64,000 bases of DNA from Tessaracoccus timonensis (GCF_900343145.1 NZ_LT996886.1:310001-374000); one strand, 5' to 3'; counted from the first letter of the stretch, positions 42,306-52,058 are shown. Notes: a model not told the origin generated them from the sequence alone. Numbers and translations: made by a program.

Positions 42306-43534
42306 ATCAATGGCGGCCGTCAGCGCCACCTCCACCAGGTGGCTGGCAGCCGCCAGATTCCGGGCGTTCACGCGCGCCACAGCCTCGCCCTCCCGCTGCG
42401 CAGCCTGACTCGTCGCAGGAGCAGGATCCGGAGGCGTTCCAGTCCATCTTGATGCGCGCTCGTGACCAGTCGCGCTACGAGGCGCCTGTCATTGAGGAGG
42501 AGCGCTCGCGCGGCCCCTTCCCCTGGAAGATGGTCGTCGCTGTGTTCACGGTCGTGGTAGTACTCGCCGTCGCCGCCGGCACGTTCTATGCGCTCGTGCT
42601 ACGCAAACCCACCGTCGACGAGCGCACCATCGTGAAGCCTTCCGGCAGCGCATCTGCGGGGAACATCCGCACTCCGCAAGCGGCCGTCTCCGAGTATCTG
42701 CATGCGCTCGCCGACGGCGACATCGACAAGGCCTTGTCCCTCGGAGAGCGCGGGGGCGACGAGACCAGCACGATGGTGCTGCTCTCCCGCAAGGCACACC
42801 AGGCGATGCGCGAGAAAGCGCCCATCGAGAACATCAAGATCCTGACCACCGACAAGAAGGCGTCGGACGTGGAGGTGAGCTACACGCTCGCCGGGCAGCC
42901 CGTGCACACAAGTATTCCCGTGGTGCTCGACGATCGCGGGAGCTACGAGCTGGAGCGCACCACCGTCACCGTCGTGATCGAGCTCGTGCAGGCCGAGTCG
43001 CTGCCCCTGAAGGTGAACGGCGTCGAGGTGCCCAAGGTGCAGCCCATCGAGGTGGTGCCTGGCGTGTACAACCTTTCGACGGAGTTGCCGTTCATTCAGT
43101 ACCCGTCAGACAACAGCTTCACCATTGGCTCGCTGCAGTTCGCGGAGGAGACGCTGCTGCCGGCAACGCCTGCCTTCACGAACGCCGGTAACGACGCGTT
43201 CCGTTCAGCGCTGGAGCGTTCCCTCGAGCAGTGCGTGGAGATGCAAGCTCCCAGCCCGCAGGGATGCCCGCAAGGGGTTCGTCCAGCGAAACCCATCAAG
43301 CCGGGCTCGATCAGGTGGAGCCTCGTCGGCAATCCCGTGGTCGGGGTGCAACCCAGCCTCAGCACCGACGATCTATCCATCGGTGTCGCCACGCTGGATA
43401 TGACCTTCAATCTGGAGTTCCAATACGCCGACGGCTCCAACCCAGGCACGCAGGAGCTCAAGGTCACGGCCCGCGCATCGGCGAATATGCTCGCTGAGAA
43501 CCCCGATGAGGTCATCATCACCTGGAACAAGTAA
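42302..43534 (+). CDS. Single-pass membrane protein of unknown function, coupled to korB
   Basis: I start at ATG 42302, which overlaps the korB stop (ATGA). The 410-residue protein has a Pro-rich cytoplasmic N-terminus (about 1-75), one membrane helix (about 76-100, KMVVAVFTVVVVLAVAAGTF), and an exported ~300-residue region. That region opens with an NTF2/DUF4878-like stretch (AAVSEYLHALADGDIDKALSL) and continues as beta-rich sequence ending VIITWNK. I do not recognise a family with certainty. Co-translation with KorAB may simply reflect transcription. Confidence 0.85.
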   Translation: MNQWRPSAPPPPGGWQPPDSGRSRAPQPRPPAAQPDSSQEQDPEAFQSILMRARDQSRYEAPVIEEERSRGPFPWKMVVAVFTVVVVLAVAAGTFYALVLRKPTVDERTIVKPSGSASAGNIRTPQAAVSEYLHALADGDIDKALSLGERGGDETSTMVLLSRKAHQAMREKAPIENIKILTTDKKASDVEVSYTLAGQPVHTSIPVVLDDRGSYELERTTVTVVIELVQAESLPLKVNGVEVPKVQPIEVVPGVYNLSTELPFIQYPSDNSFTIGSLQFAEETLLPATPAFTNAGNDAFRSALERSLEQCVEMQAPSPQGCPQGVRPAKPIKPGSIRWSLVGNPVVGVQPSLSTDDLSIGVATLDMTFNLEFQYADGSNPGTQELKVTARASANMLAENPDEVIITWNK

Positions 43535-43570
43535 GTAGCCGCACGCCGAGCGCCTACTAGGCTAAACGGC

Positions 43571-45511
43571 ATGACTGGACTCGATTTTTCTCACCGCGAC
43601 GACGAGGTGCGCCTCGTCGACGACCTGTTCCGCCACTTCCACGGGCGTTGGCTCGCCACCGCGCAGATCGATCCCGATAAATCGTCCGCCGGTGCCTTTG
43701 TTGATCTCCGCGATGACGCGGAGGCGAATGTGCGTGCGATCGTCGAGGGCATCCGCAACGCTGAGCCGGGCTCCGAGGAAGCGAAGATCGCGCAGCTCTA
43801 CGCGTCGTTCATGGATGAGCAGAAGGTGGAAGCACTCGGCGCTGCACCGCTGCGCCCGCTGCTGGAGGCCATCGAGGGCATCACCGACGGCGCCTCGCTC
43901 GCGGGCTACCTGGGTGACGCGGCGCGTCGGGGGTTGCTGAGCCTCGTCCACTTCGGCGAGGAGACTGACCCGGGAGACCCGTCGCGCTACGTCTTGTTCA
44001 TCGCGCAGAGCGGTCTGGGGCTGCCGGATGAGGAGTATTACCGGCTCGAGGAACACGCCGAGATCCGGGATGCGTACCGTGCGCATGTCAAGCGCATGCT
44101 CGCGCTCGGCGGTGTTTCCGACGCCGCCGATCAGGCCGACGCCGTGCTGGCGCTCGAGACGAAGATCGCCGCGCAGCATTGGGACAAGGTGCGCTGTAGG
44201 GACATCGTCGCGATGTTCAACCCGAAGTCGTGGGAGGAACTGCAGAGCTTTGCGCCTGGATTCGCTTGGGAGCGGTTCCGCGACGCGGCCGGGATCCCCG
44301 TCGAGAAGCTGGAGTACGTCGTCGTCGAGCAGCCGTCGTTCGTGGAGGCGCTCGCTAGCCTCGTCGAGGAGGAACCTGCCGATGCGTGGCGCGCGTGGGC
44401 GCGCTGGCATGTGATCTCGAGCGTCGCGCCATACCTGTCGTCGCAGTTCGTCGAAGCCAACTTCGACTTCTACGGGCGCACGCTTTCCGGCACCGAGGAG
44501 TTGCGTCCCAGGTGGAAGCGCGGCATCGCGTTCGTCGAGGGTGTGATTGGTGAGGCCATCGGCAAGCTGTACGTGGCGAAGCACTTCAAGCCCGAGGCCA
44601 AGGCCGCCATGGATGCGCTCGTGGGCAACCTCATCAAGGCTTACGACCAGTCCATCCGTGAACTCACGTGGATGTCCGAGACGACGAAGGAGCAGGCGCT
44701 CGAGAAGCTCAGGGGGTTCACCCCGAAGATCGGCTACCCGTCGCGTTGGCGCGATTACTCCGCGTTGGAGGTGGGCGACGATCTGCTCGCGAACGTGCTT
44801 GCCAGCAACGAGTTTGATTTCGAGTACTCGCTGTCGCGCGTGCTCAGCCCGGTGCAGGAATCCGACTGGGCCATGCTGCCCCAGACGGTGAATGCGTACT
44901 ACCATCCGCTGCGCAACGAGATCGTGTTCCCCGCGGCGATTCTGCAGCCGCCGTTCTTCAACGTCAACGCCGACGATGCCGTCAACTACGGCGCCATCGG
45001 GGCGTTCATCGGGCACGAGATTGGGCACGGCTTCGACGACAAGGGCTCCACCACCGATGCAGAGGGCAAGATTCGTGACTGGTGGACCGCCGACGACAAG
45101 GCCGCGTTTGAGCAAGCCACGGCGCGACTCGTCAGCCAGTACGACGGGCTCTCCCCCGAAGGCGTCGACGGGCACGTCAACGGCAAGCTCACGCTCGGCG
45201 AGAATATCGGCGACCTTGGCGGCGTCGGCATCGCATACAAGGCCTGGCTGATCGCCGGCGGGCGCCCCGACGGGGAGCCGATCGACGGGTTCACTCCCGC
45301 GCAGCGGTTCTTCCTGTCGTACGCACAGGTGTGGCAGTCGAAGCGCCGCCCGGAGATGGCGAAGATGCTCCTCAGCGTCGACCCCCACTCCCCCGCTGAG
45401 TTCCGCGTGAACCAGATCGTGAAGAATGTCGACGCCTTCCACGAGGCCTTCGGTACTGCGCCGGGCGATGGTCTCTGGCTCGAGCCGGAGGAGCGCGTCA
45501 GCATCTGGTGA
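43571..45511 (+). CDS. M13-family zinc metallopeptidase (PepO/neprilysin type)
   Basis: The 646-residue oligopeptidase has the zinc site HEIGH (482-486) and the third ligand in ENIGD (E544-D548). NAYYHPLRNEIVFPAAILQP upstream and NVDAFHEAFG near the end are family blocks. It has no signal peptide or membrane helix, unlike neprilysin, so it is probably cytoplasmic like PepO and degrades short peptides. It stands alone, followed by the repeat array. Confidence 0.95.
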   Translation: MTGLDFSHRDDEVRLVDDLFRHFHGRWLATAQIDPDKSSAGAFVDLRDDAEANVRAIVEGIRNAEPGSEEAKIAQLYASFMDEQKVEALGAAPLRPLLEAIEGITDGASLAGYLGDAARRGLLSLVHFGEETDPGDPSRYVLFIAQSGLGLPDEEYYRLEEHAEIRDAYRAHVKRMLALGGVSDAADQADAVLALETKIAAQHWDKVRCRDIVAMFNPKSWEELQSFAPGFAWERFRDAAGIPVEKLEYVVVEQPSFVEALASLVEEEPADAWRAWARWHVISSVAPYLSSQFVEANFDFYGRTLSGTEELRPRWKRGIAFVEGVIGEAIGKLYVAKHFKPEAKAAMDALVGNLIKAYDQSIRELTWMSETTKEQALEKLRGFTPKIGYPSRWRDYSALEVGDDLLANVLASNEFDFEYSLSRVLSPVQESDWAMLPQTVNAYYHPLRNEIVFPAAILQPPFFNVNADDAVNYGAIGAFIGHEIGHGFDDKGSTTDAEGKIRDWWTADDKAAFEQATARLVSQYDGLSPEGVDGHVNGKLTLGENIGDLGGVGIAYKAWLIAGGRPDGEPIDGFTPAQRFFLSYAQVWQSKRRPEMAKMLLSVDPHSPAEFRVNQIVKNVDAFHEAFGTAPGDGLWLEPEERVSIW

Positions 45512-45530
45512 TCGGGTCGCCCTGCTCGAT

Positions 45531-46082
45531 GATTGAGTAGCGCCGCAGGCGCGTATCGAAATCATCCCGGACGTGGTTTCGATACGCCCGCTCCGCGGGC
45601 TACTCAACCACCAGGGACGGCGGCCCCCAGACCCACTCATCTCGATGATTGAGTAGCGCCGCAGGCGCGTATCGAAATCATTCCGGATGCGGTTTCGATA
45701 CGCCCGCTCCGCGGGCTACTCAACCACCGGCCGAAGGCGCGCCTCGCCCCAACCGACCATCGAGTAGGCGACGCAGTCGCCGTATCGAGATGCGCCGGTG
45801 AAAGTAACCCAATATCCACACGCGTTTGCTCCAGAAGGCGTTTCTGTCCGTTTTTTCGGAAACGAAAGTGGATATCGGGTTAGCTGACGGATGCGACGTG
45901 GTTTCGATACGCCCGCTCCGCGGGCTACTCAACCACCAGGGGAAGGCGGCCCCCAGACCCACTCGCCTCGATGGTTGAGTAGCGCCGCAGGCGCGTACCG
46001 AAATCATTCCGGATGTGGTTTCGATACGCCCGCTCCGCGGGCTACTCAACCACCAGGGACGGCAGCGGGCTACTCAACCACC
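45531..46082. repeat. Array of 82-nt palindromic repeats with a ~116-nt period; no gene in this stretch
   Basis: Full copies lie at 45531-45612, 45647-45728 and 45973-46054. A right half is at 45898-45937, a divergent left half at 45758-45792 and a tail fragment at 46065-46082. Each full copy is an imperfect palindrome with outer arms TTGAGTAGC / GCTACTCAA and inner arms GCGTATCGAAA / TTTCGATACGC around a ~12-nt centre. Spacers of ~34 nt (GGCGGCCCCCAGACCCACTC in common) repeat as well, so the real unit is about 116 nt. It sits between two convergent genes and may serve as a terminator or as a dispersed REP-type element. No transposase is present. Confidence 0.9.
45795..45889. mobile_element. 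Candidate short hairpin insertion within the repeat array
   Basis: About 95 bases interrupt one repeat copy. It has ~27-nt imperfect inverted arms (45801-45827 and 45860-45886) sharing AAACG, GTGGATAT and GGGTTA, around a T-rich centre with a second small inverted repeat. GATGCG occurs at both edges (45789-45794 and 45890-45895). It carries no ORF. It looks like a MITE-type insertion with a 6-bp duplication, but other copies would be needed to prove that. Confidence 0.45.
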
Positions 46083-46095
46083 GAAGATCTGTGGC

Positions 46096-47058
46096 TCAGT
46101 GCTCGCGGCGGACGAGCTCGTCGCACACCTCGAACAGCGCGAGCTTGGCGTCGCCGTCCGGGAGCGGAGCGAGCGTCTCGCGGGCGAGCGCAGCGTGGCG
46201 CTCCACCTCGGCCTTCGCTTCGTCCATGATCGGGTGGGCGCGGAGCTGCCTCAGCGCCTCCGCCAGCGTGGCGTCGTCGGTGAGGTCACCGTCGATGAGC
46301 GTCAGCAGCTCGGCATCAGCCGGGTCTTTCTTCTTGCGCAGCATGAGCACCGGCAGCGTCGGCACACCCTCGCGCAGATCGGTGCCGGGCGTCTTGCCGG
46401 TCTGCTCGGAGGTGATGTCGATGAGGTCGTCGGAGAGCTGGAACACCACCCCAATCTCTTCGCCGAAGTTGCGCAGCGCCTCGATGTGCTCCGCGCTCGC
46501 ATCCGCAGCCATCGCACCGAAGCAGGCCGACGCCGCGATGAGCGAGCCCGTCTTATCGGCAATCACCTGCAGGTAATGCTCGAGGGGGTCGTCATCCTCC
46601 GACGGACCGATCGTCTCCGCGATCTGCCCCTGCACGAGCCTGGAGAACGTCCTGGACTGCAGCTGCACGAACTCCGGACCAAGGCCCGCCACCATGTCAG
46701 AGGCCTGCGAGAACAGGAAATCGCCGACGAGGATCGCCACCGAGTTGCCATAGAACCGGTTCGCCGACGGCGCCCCTCGCCGCACGTCCGCCTCGTCCAT
46801 GACGTCGTCGTGGTACAGGCTGGCGACGTGCGTGAGTTCCATCACCATCGCGGCGCTTTGAAGGCGCTGCTCGTCGCTCACCTCGCCAAACTCGCTGGCC
46901 ACAAACACCAGCATGGGGCGGAACCGCTTCCCGCCGGCTTCAATCACGTGGCGGGCCGCCTGCGTGACGTACGGGGTGTTCGCCACGGCCGCATCGGCCA
47001 GAAGCGGCTCGAACTCGTCGAGCCGCTTCTGGATCCGTGCGTCAAATGATGCAGTCAT
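46096..47058 (-). CDS. Long-chain polyprenyl diphosphate synthase (menaquinone side chain)
   Basis: The 320-residue trans-prenyltransferase has both Asp-rich motifs, DDVMD (84-88) and DDLID (210-214), plus GGKRFRPML. The residues before the first motif are small (AxLYHDD), typical of synthases making C35-C50 chains. It probably makes the menaquinone tail from FPP or GGPP and IPP. The ATG overlaps the nuoN stop (TGATG), so it is the last gene of the complex I operon, a linkage also known in other actinobacteria. Confidence 0.93.
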   Translation of the reverse strand: MTASFDARIQKRLDEFEPLLADAAVANTPYVTQAARHVIEAGGKRFRPMLVFVASEFGEVSDEQRLQSAAMVMELTHVASLYHDDVMDEADVRRGAPSANRFYGNSVAILVGDFLFSQASDMVAGLGPEFVQLQSRTFSRLVQGQIAETIGPSEDDDPLEHYLQVIADKTGSLIAASACFGAMAADASAEHIEALRNFGEEIGVVFQLSDDLIDITSEQTGKTPGTDLREGVPTLPVLMLRKKKDPADAELLTLIDGDLTDDATLAEALRQLRAHPIMDEAKAEVERHAALARETLAPLPDGDAKLALFEVCDELVRREH

Positions 47059-48629
47059 CAGCGGATGAACTCCGAGAATTGTCCGAACAAGTCAAGGATG
47101 CCGCCGGGCACCATGCCGAGGATCACCGTCGCGAGCGCGGAGATCACCACGAGGCTCCACACCCACAGCGACGGAGTAGCCACGACTACTTCGGAATCCT
47201 CGTCGGCAGAGTCGAACCACATCACGACCGTCACCTTGAGGTAGAAGTACGCAGCCACCACACTCATGATGATCGCGACGATCACCAGCCACGCGTAGCC
47301 ACCCTGGAACGCTGCTGCGAACACGGCGAGCTTGCCGACGAAGCCGGCCGTAAGCGGGATGCCCGCGAAGCTCAGGAAGAATAGCGTCATCACACCGGCC
47401 AGCAGCGGGTTGCTCTTGCCGATGCCCTTCCAGTCATCGAGGGACGTGGCTTCGCCACCCGCCCGACGCACACACATCACCAGGCCGAACGCGCCCAACG
47501 TCGCCACGCCGTAGGTGAGCAGGTAGAAGGCCACCGCGCCCAGGGACGTGACAAACACGTCCTTGTCGAGCACGACCGCGCCAACGACACCCACGAGGAT
47601 GAAACCGGCATGCGTGATGGCCGAGTACGCGAGGAGGCGCTTGATGTCGGTCTGCCACAGCGCGATCACCGCACCGACGACCATCGACAACACCGCGACG
47701 ACTGCGATGAACGGCTGCCAGTCCCATCGGGCGCCACCCAAGCCGACGAACAGCACGCGCACCAGCGCAGCTACCGCAGCGGACTTCGTCGCAATCGCCA
47801 TGAAACCGGTGACCGGGGTTGGAGCACCCATGTAGACGTCGGGCGTCCACGAGTGGAACGGCACCGCGCCAATCTTGAACAGCAAGCCGACGGACACCAG
47901 CACGAGGCCCAGCAGCAACAGCCAGTAGTTGTCGGTCTGCGACTTCACGGCCTCCTCGAGGCCGGTGAGCTTCAGCGAGCCCGAGTAGCCGTACAGCATG
48001 GCCACGCCGTAGAGGAAGATACCCGATGCGAGCGATCCGAGCAGGAAGTACTTCAGGCCGGACTCCTGCGAGAGCAGGCGACGGCGTCGCGCCATCGACG
48101 ACAGCAGGTACAGCGGCAGCGAGAACACCTCGAGCGCCACGAACATCAAGATGAAGTCGTTGGCGGAGGCGAACAGCATCATGCCCAGCAGCGTGAACAT
48201 CAGCAGCGGGAATACTTCGGTGTGCTCGCGACGAAGGCGCACGGCCTCGCGCTCGAGAGGGGAACCAGGGGCGGCCGAAGCCGACGGCGCGAACGCCGAC
48301 TGGCCGTCGGAGACGCCCCGCTCAGCGAACAGCGCGACGCCACCCAGCCCGAACACGAGCAGGAGCACCCAGAACACCAGCGTCGGACCGTCGTACGAGA
48401 TCGTGTCCATCGCAAGCTTCTGCGGCTCGAAGTTGCCGAGCTGTAGCGCGAGAGCCGCGCCAGCGCCCAGGATGGTGAGCGACGCGAGGCTGGTCTGCAC
48501 GACGTAGCGCGAGCTACGTGGCGCGAAGGCCTCTACCACGACGGCGAGCACGGCGCCGCCAAACACCACGAGCAGCGGTGCGAGCAACGCCCACTCGATA
48601 GTGGGTGCCGTAATCTCCAGGACGTTCAT
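47058..48629 (-). CDS. nuoN: NADH-quinone oxidoreductase subunit N
   Basis: The 523-residue, ~14-helix antiporter-like subunit pumps protons. Family blocks include GLLFKIGAVPFHSWTPDVYMGAPTP with the key Lys, and LLAYSAITHAGFILVG. An insertion rich in Ser/Ala (around residues 110-130) lies in a loop. Its ATG shares an A with the nuoM stop (TGATG). Confidence 0.98.
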   Translation of the reverse strand: MNVLEITAPTIEWALLAPLLVVFGGAVLAVVVEAFAPRSSRYVVQTSLASLTILGAGAALALQLGNFEPQKLAMDTISYDGPTLVFWVLLLVFGLGGVALFAERGVSDGQSAFAPSASAAPGSPLEREAVRLRREHTEVFPLLMFTLLGMMLFASANDFILMFVALEVFSLPLYLLSSMARRRRLLSQESGLKYFLLGSLASGIFLYGVAMLYGYSGSLKLTGLEEAVKSQTDNYWLLLLGLVLVSVGLLFKIGAVPFHSWTPDVYMGAPTPVTGFMAIATKSAAVAALVRVLFVGLGGARWDWQPFIAVVAVLSMVVGAVIALWQTDIKRLLAYSAITHAGFILVGVVGAVVLDKDVFVTSLGAVAFYLLTYGVATLGAFGLVMCVRRAGGEATSLDDWKGIGKSNPLLAGVMTLFFLSFAGIPLTAGFVGKLAVFAAAFQGGYAWLVIVAIIMSVVAAYFYLKVTVVMWFDSADEDSEVVVATPSLWVWSLVVISALATVILGMVPGGILDLFGQFSEFIR

Positions 48630-50137
48630 CAGCGTCCGCCTTCCTTCATCTGTGGGGCGGGATCCGAGACACCTGCAACCGTGAGGAAGCCCGTCGAGGC
48701 CTCATCAATGATCTGCAGTGCCGGCTTGGGCAGGAAGCCCAGGACAAGGAGCAGCACGATCAGCGGGAACACCGCCGTCTTCTCGCGAAGGCTCAGATCC
48801 TTGCTCACCTTCTCCTCAACTTGCTCGGTGACGGGGCCGGTCATGGTGGTCTTGTACAGGCGCAGCACGTAGCTGGCAGCCAGCACCATGCCCACCACCA
48901 GGAAGGCGACGTGCACGGGGTACCGCTGCCACGTGCCGGCCATCACCAGGAATTCCGAAACGAAGCTCGACATGCCAGGCAGCGCCAGCGCCGACAGCCC
49001 AGACAGCAGGAAGAAGCCCGCCAGCACGGGGGCCACCTTCTGCACGCCGCCGAAGTGGTTGATGTCCTGGCTGCCGCGGCGGGCGACGAGGAATCCAACG
49101 ACGAGGAACAGCGCCGCCGTCGAGAACCCGTGGTTCAGCATGTAGAAGATCGAGCCGGTCATCGACTGCGTCGTGAGCGCGAAGATGCCCACCACCATGA
49201 AGCCGAAGTGGCTGATGGAGGTGTAGCTCACCAGGCGCAGCATGTCGGTGGCGTTCAGCGCCATCAGCGCGCCGAAGAACATCGAGACGATGGCCCAGAT
49301 GATCACCACGGGCGCGGCCCACTGCACCGACTCAGGGAAGATCACCAAGCAGATCTTGATGATGCCGAAGGTGCCGATCTTGTCCAGCACACCGACGAGC
49401 AGCGTCGAGGTGCCCGGGGACGCGGACGCGGCAGCGTCGGGCAGCCAGGAGTGCACGCCCACCAGCGGCGCCTTCACGGCGAACGCGAAGAACACCGCGA
49501 TGAACAGCCAGTGCGCGGTCGACGTCGCCATCTCCAGCGAACCGAGATCCTGAATCAGCAGGCTCGGCTGACCCTGCGAAACGGACACGGCGTAGAGCCC
49601 GACGATGCCCACCAGAAGCACCAATCCGCCGGCCAGCGAGAAGAGCAGGAACTTCACTGCCGCGCGCTGCCTGCCCTCGCCGCCGAAGCGTCCGATCATG
49701 AAGTAGATCGGAATGAGCGTGGCTTCGAAGGCCAGGTAGAACAGCAGCAGGTCGCCTGCGAGGAACACAAACAGGGCCAGGCCCTGCATGAGCAGCGCGA
49801 GCGAGAAAAAGCCCGACGCCGTCCCGCGCACGTCGCTGCGCTCGTCGATGCGCCACTCAGCGAGCAGCACGACCGGAACGAGGATGACGGTCAGCAGCAC
49901 GAGCACCGCGTCCATACGGGTCATGTCGAGGGCGTAGAACGCACCAATCGGGCGAATCCACGGCACCGAGATGGCGAGCGAGGTCGTGCCCGAAATGCTC
50001 ATCGCGGCAGTCACGACGCCGAGCACCAGCGTAGTCAGCGCGAAGCCCATGCCGATCAGCTTGGCGGTCTGCCCCTTGAGCAGGGCGACGACCACCGAAC
50101 CGACGATCGGTAGCAGGGCGAGGATGGTCAACAACAT
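48629..50137 (-). CDS. nuoM: NADH-quinone oxidoreductase subunit M
   Basis: I start at ATG 50137 (MLLTILALLPIVGSVVVALL), which follows AAGGAG. An open frame extends upstream into nuoL but is arginine-rich and unlikely. The 502-residue antiporter-like subunit contains the conserved FAVKAPLVGVHSWLPDAAAS (with the channel Lys) and LVSYTSISHFGFMVVG. It forms one of the three proton paths of the membrane arm. It begins 14 bases after nuoL. Confidence 0.98.
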   Translation of the reverse strand: MLLTILALLPIVGSVVVALLKGQTAKLIGMGFALTTLVLGVVTAAMSISGTTSLAISVPWIRPIGAFYALDMTRMDAVLVLLTVILVPVVLLAEWRIDERSDVRGTASGFFSLALLMQGLALFVFLAGDLLLFYLAFEATLIPIYFMIGRFGGEGRQRAAVKFLLFSLAGGLVLLVGIVGLYAVSVSQGQPSLLIQDLGSLEMATSTAHWLFIAVFFAFAVKAPLVGVHSWLPDAAASASPGTSTLLVGVLDKIGTFGIIKICLVIFPESVQWAAPVVIIWAIVSMFFGALMALNATDMLRLVSYTSISHFGFMVVGIFALTTQSMTGSIFYMLNHGFSTAALFLVVGFLVARRGSQDINHFGGVQKVAPVLAGFFLLSGLSALALPGMSSFVSEFLVMAGTWQRYPVHVAFLVVGMVLAASYVLRLYKTTMTGPVTEQVEEKVSKDLSLREKTAVFPLIVLLLVLGFLPKPALQIIDEASTGFLTVAGVSDPAPQMKEGGR

Positions 50138-50151
50138 AGTTTCAAATCTCC

Positions 50152-52047
50152 TTAGCCCAGCTGTCCCAGTACGACGACGAGCAGCAACACGACGACACCG
50201 CCGACGAGGGTGAGTCCGTAGCTGCGGGAGTACCCGTTCTGGGTCTTCCGCAACGCACCGCCGAGGCCTGCCGCCACCGACGCGCCGCCTTCGGGGATCC
50301 CGTCGAGCGTCGTGCGGTCGAACCATGCGAAGCCCGACGCGATGCCCTTGACCGGCTGAATGACGGCGTACTTGTTGAATTGGTCACCGTAGAGATCCGC
50401 GCGGCCGGCGAGCAGCAGCGGGTTCTTCGTAGCGGGGGCTTCCTTCGGAATGTTGTCCTTGAACATGAACCAGCCGACGAGCACACCCACGGCAACCGTG
50501 GCCATGGTGAGCCATCCGATCGGCGTGATGTGCAGCAGCCCGGTCCCGTGGACCTCGTGGCCGGTGGGAACAGCGAGCCATTCCTGAATCCAGCCGTTCA
50601 TGAACAGGCCAGCCACCAGCGACAGCACCGCGAGGATGATGAGTGGGATCGTCATGGTCAGCGGCGACTCGTGCGGATGCACGTCCTTGTCCCAGCGCTC
50701 ATGGCCGAAGAACGTCATCATCATCAGTCGCGTCATGTAGAACGCCGTGATGCCCGCGCCCACCAGGGCGAGGATGCCCAACACCATGTTGGTGTCGAAG
50801 GCGGCTTCGATGATGTGGTCCTTCGAGTAGAAGCCCGAGGTGAAGGGGAAGCCAATGATGGCGAGGTACCCCATCGCGAAGGTGAGGAAGGTGATTCGCA
50901 TCGCCTTCGACAGCCCACCGAAGTTGCGCATGTTGACGTCGTCGTTCATGCCATGCATGACGGAACCGGCGCCCAGGAACATGTTGGCTTTGAAGAAGCC
51001 GTGGGTGATGAGGTGGAAGATCGCGAACGCGGCACCGATCGGGCCAAGACCGGCCGCGAGCATCATGTAGCCAATCTGCGACATGGTCGAGCCGGCGAGC
51101 ACCTTCTTAATGTCGTCCTTGCTGGAGCCGATCCAGGCACCGGCCAGCAGCGTGACAGTACCGACGATCGCGACGGCGAGCGTCGCCTCGGGGCTTACCG
51201 CGTAGATCGCGTTCGAGCGGATCACGAGGTAGACGCCGGCGGTGACCATCGTCGCCGCGTGAATGAGCGCGGAGACTGGTGTCGGGCCTTCCATGGCGTC
51301 GAGCAGCCAGGATTGCAGCGGAACCTGCGCCGACTTACCGCACGCGGCGAGCAGCAGCAGGAAGCCGAGCAGTGTGGCCCAGCCGCCCATGTTCGGCGCC
51401 GCCTCGTTGACCGCCTGGAAGTCGACGGAGCCGATGAGCGCGAACATGGTGAAGATCGCGGTGGCCATGCCGAGGTCACCCACGCGGTTGACGATGAACG
51501 CCTTGTTGCCAGCCGCTGCAGCGGACTCGCGGTGAGCCCAGAACGAGATGAGCAGGTACGAAGCGAGGCCCACGCCTTCCCAGCCGATGAACAGCATGAG
51601 GTAGTTGTTGGCCAGCACCAGCGTCAGCATCGCGGCGATGAAGAGGTTCAGGTAGGCGAAGAAGCGTCGACGACGGGGATCGTCAGCCATGTACCCGATG
51701 GAGTAGATGTGGATGAGCGAGCCCACGCCCGTGATGAGCAGCACGAACAGGATGGACAGCTGGTCGACCAGCAGGGCAATGTTCACGCTCCACGTGCCGG
51801 TGGCGAGCCACTCGTACACCTGAATGTTCACGGCTTCGGGCTGCTCCAGCATCTGCAAGAACAGCAGCAGGCCAATCACGAAGGAGGCGATGGGCGCCAA
51901 CGTCGCCAGCCAGTGCCCCCAGCTGTCCGACACCTTGCCGAGTAGCAGGAGCAGGAACGACGTCGCAAGCGGAATCGCGATCATCAACGGAGCGAGCGCA
52001 AAGAGGCCGACGGCCACGTTCGCTTCCAGGGTTTCGAGAAGAATCAC
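50152..52047 (-). CDS. nuoL: NADH-quinone oxidoreductase subunit L
   Basis: The 631-residue distal antiporter-like subunit starts at GTG 52047 after GAGAGGC. It has the complex I blocks FIGWEGVGLASYLLISFWAHR, GKSAQVPLQSWLLDAMEGPTP and VLAGSTMSQIGYMMLAAG. The C-terminal lateral helix region that clamps NuoM and NuoN is present. It lies 11 bases after nuoK. Confidence 0.98.
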   Translation of the reverse strand: MILLETLEANVAVGLFALAPLMIAIPLATSFLLLLLGKVSDSWGHWLATLAPIASFVIGLLLFLQMLEQPEAVNIQVYEWLATGTWSVNIALLVDQLSILFVLLITGVGSLIHIYSIGYMADDPRRRRFFAYLNLFIAAMLTLVLANNYLMLFIGWEGVGLASYLLISFWAHRESAAAAGNKAFIVNRVGDLGMATAIFTMFALIGSVDFQAVNEAAPNMGGWATLLGFLLLLAACGKSAQVPLQSWLLDAMEGPTPVSALIHAATMVTAGVYLVIRSNAIYAVSPEATLAVAIVGTVTLLAGAWIGSSKDDIKKVLAGSTMSQIGYMMLAAGLGPIGAAFAIFHLITHGFFKANMFLGAGSVMHGMNDDVNMRNFGGLSKAMRITFLTFAMGYLAIIGFPFTSGFYSKDHIIEAAFDTNMVLGILALVGAGITAFYMTRLMMMTFFGHERWDKDVHPHESPLTMTIPLIILAVLSLVAGLFMNGWIQEWLAVPTGHEVHGTGLLHITPIGWLTMATVAVGVLVGWFMFKDNIPKEAPATKNPLLLAGRADLYGDQFNKYAVIQPVKGIASGFAWFDRTTLDGIPEGGASVAAGLGGALRKTQNGYSRSYGLTLVGGVVVLLLVVVLGQLG

Positions 52048-52058
52048 GGTTTCGCCTC

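Noticed and set aside
43562-45640. 692-codon minus-strand frame opposite the M13 peptidase
   Set aside because: The peptidase has its zinc motif and normal length on the plus strand. The antisense frame runs into the repeat array and has no domain.
45531-46082. CRISPR array
   Set aside because: Repeats are 82-nt palindromes and the spacers are themselves repeated. A CRISPR array has short repeats with unique spacers, and no cas gene is nearby.
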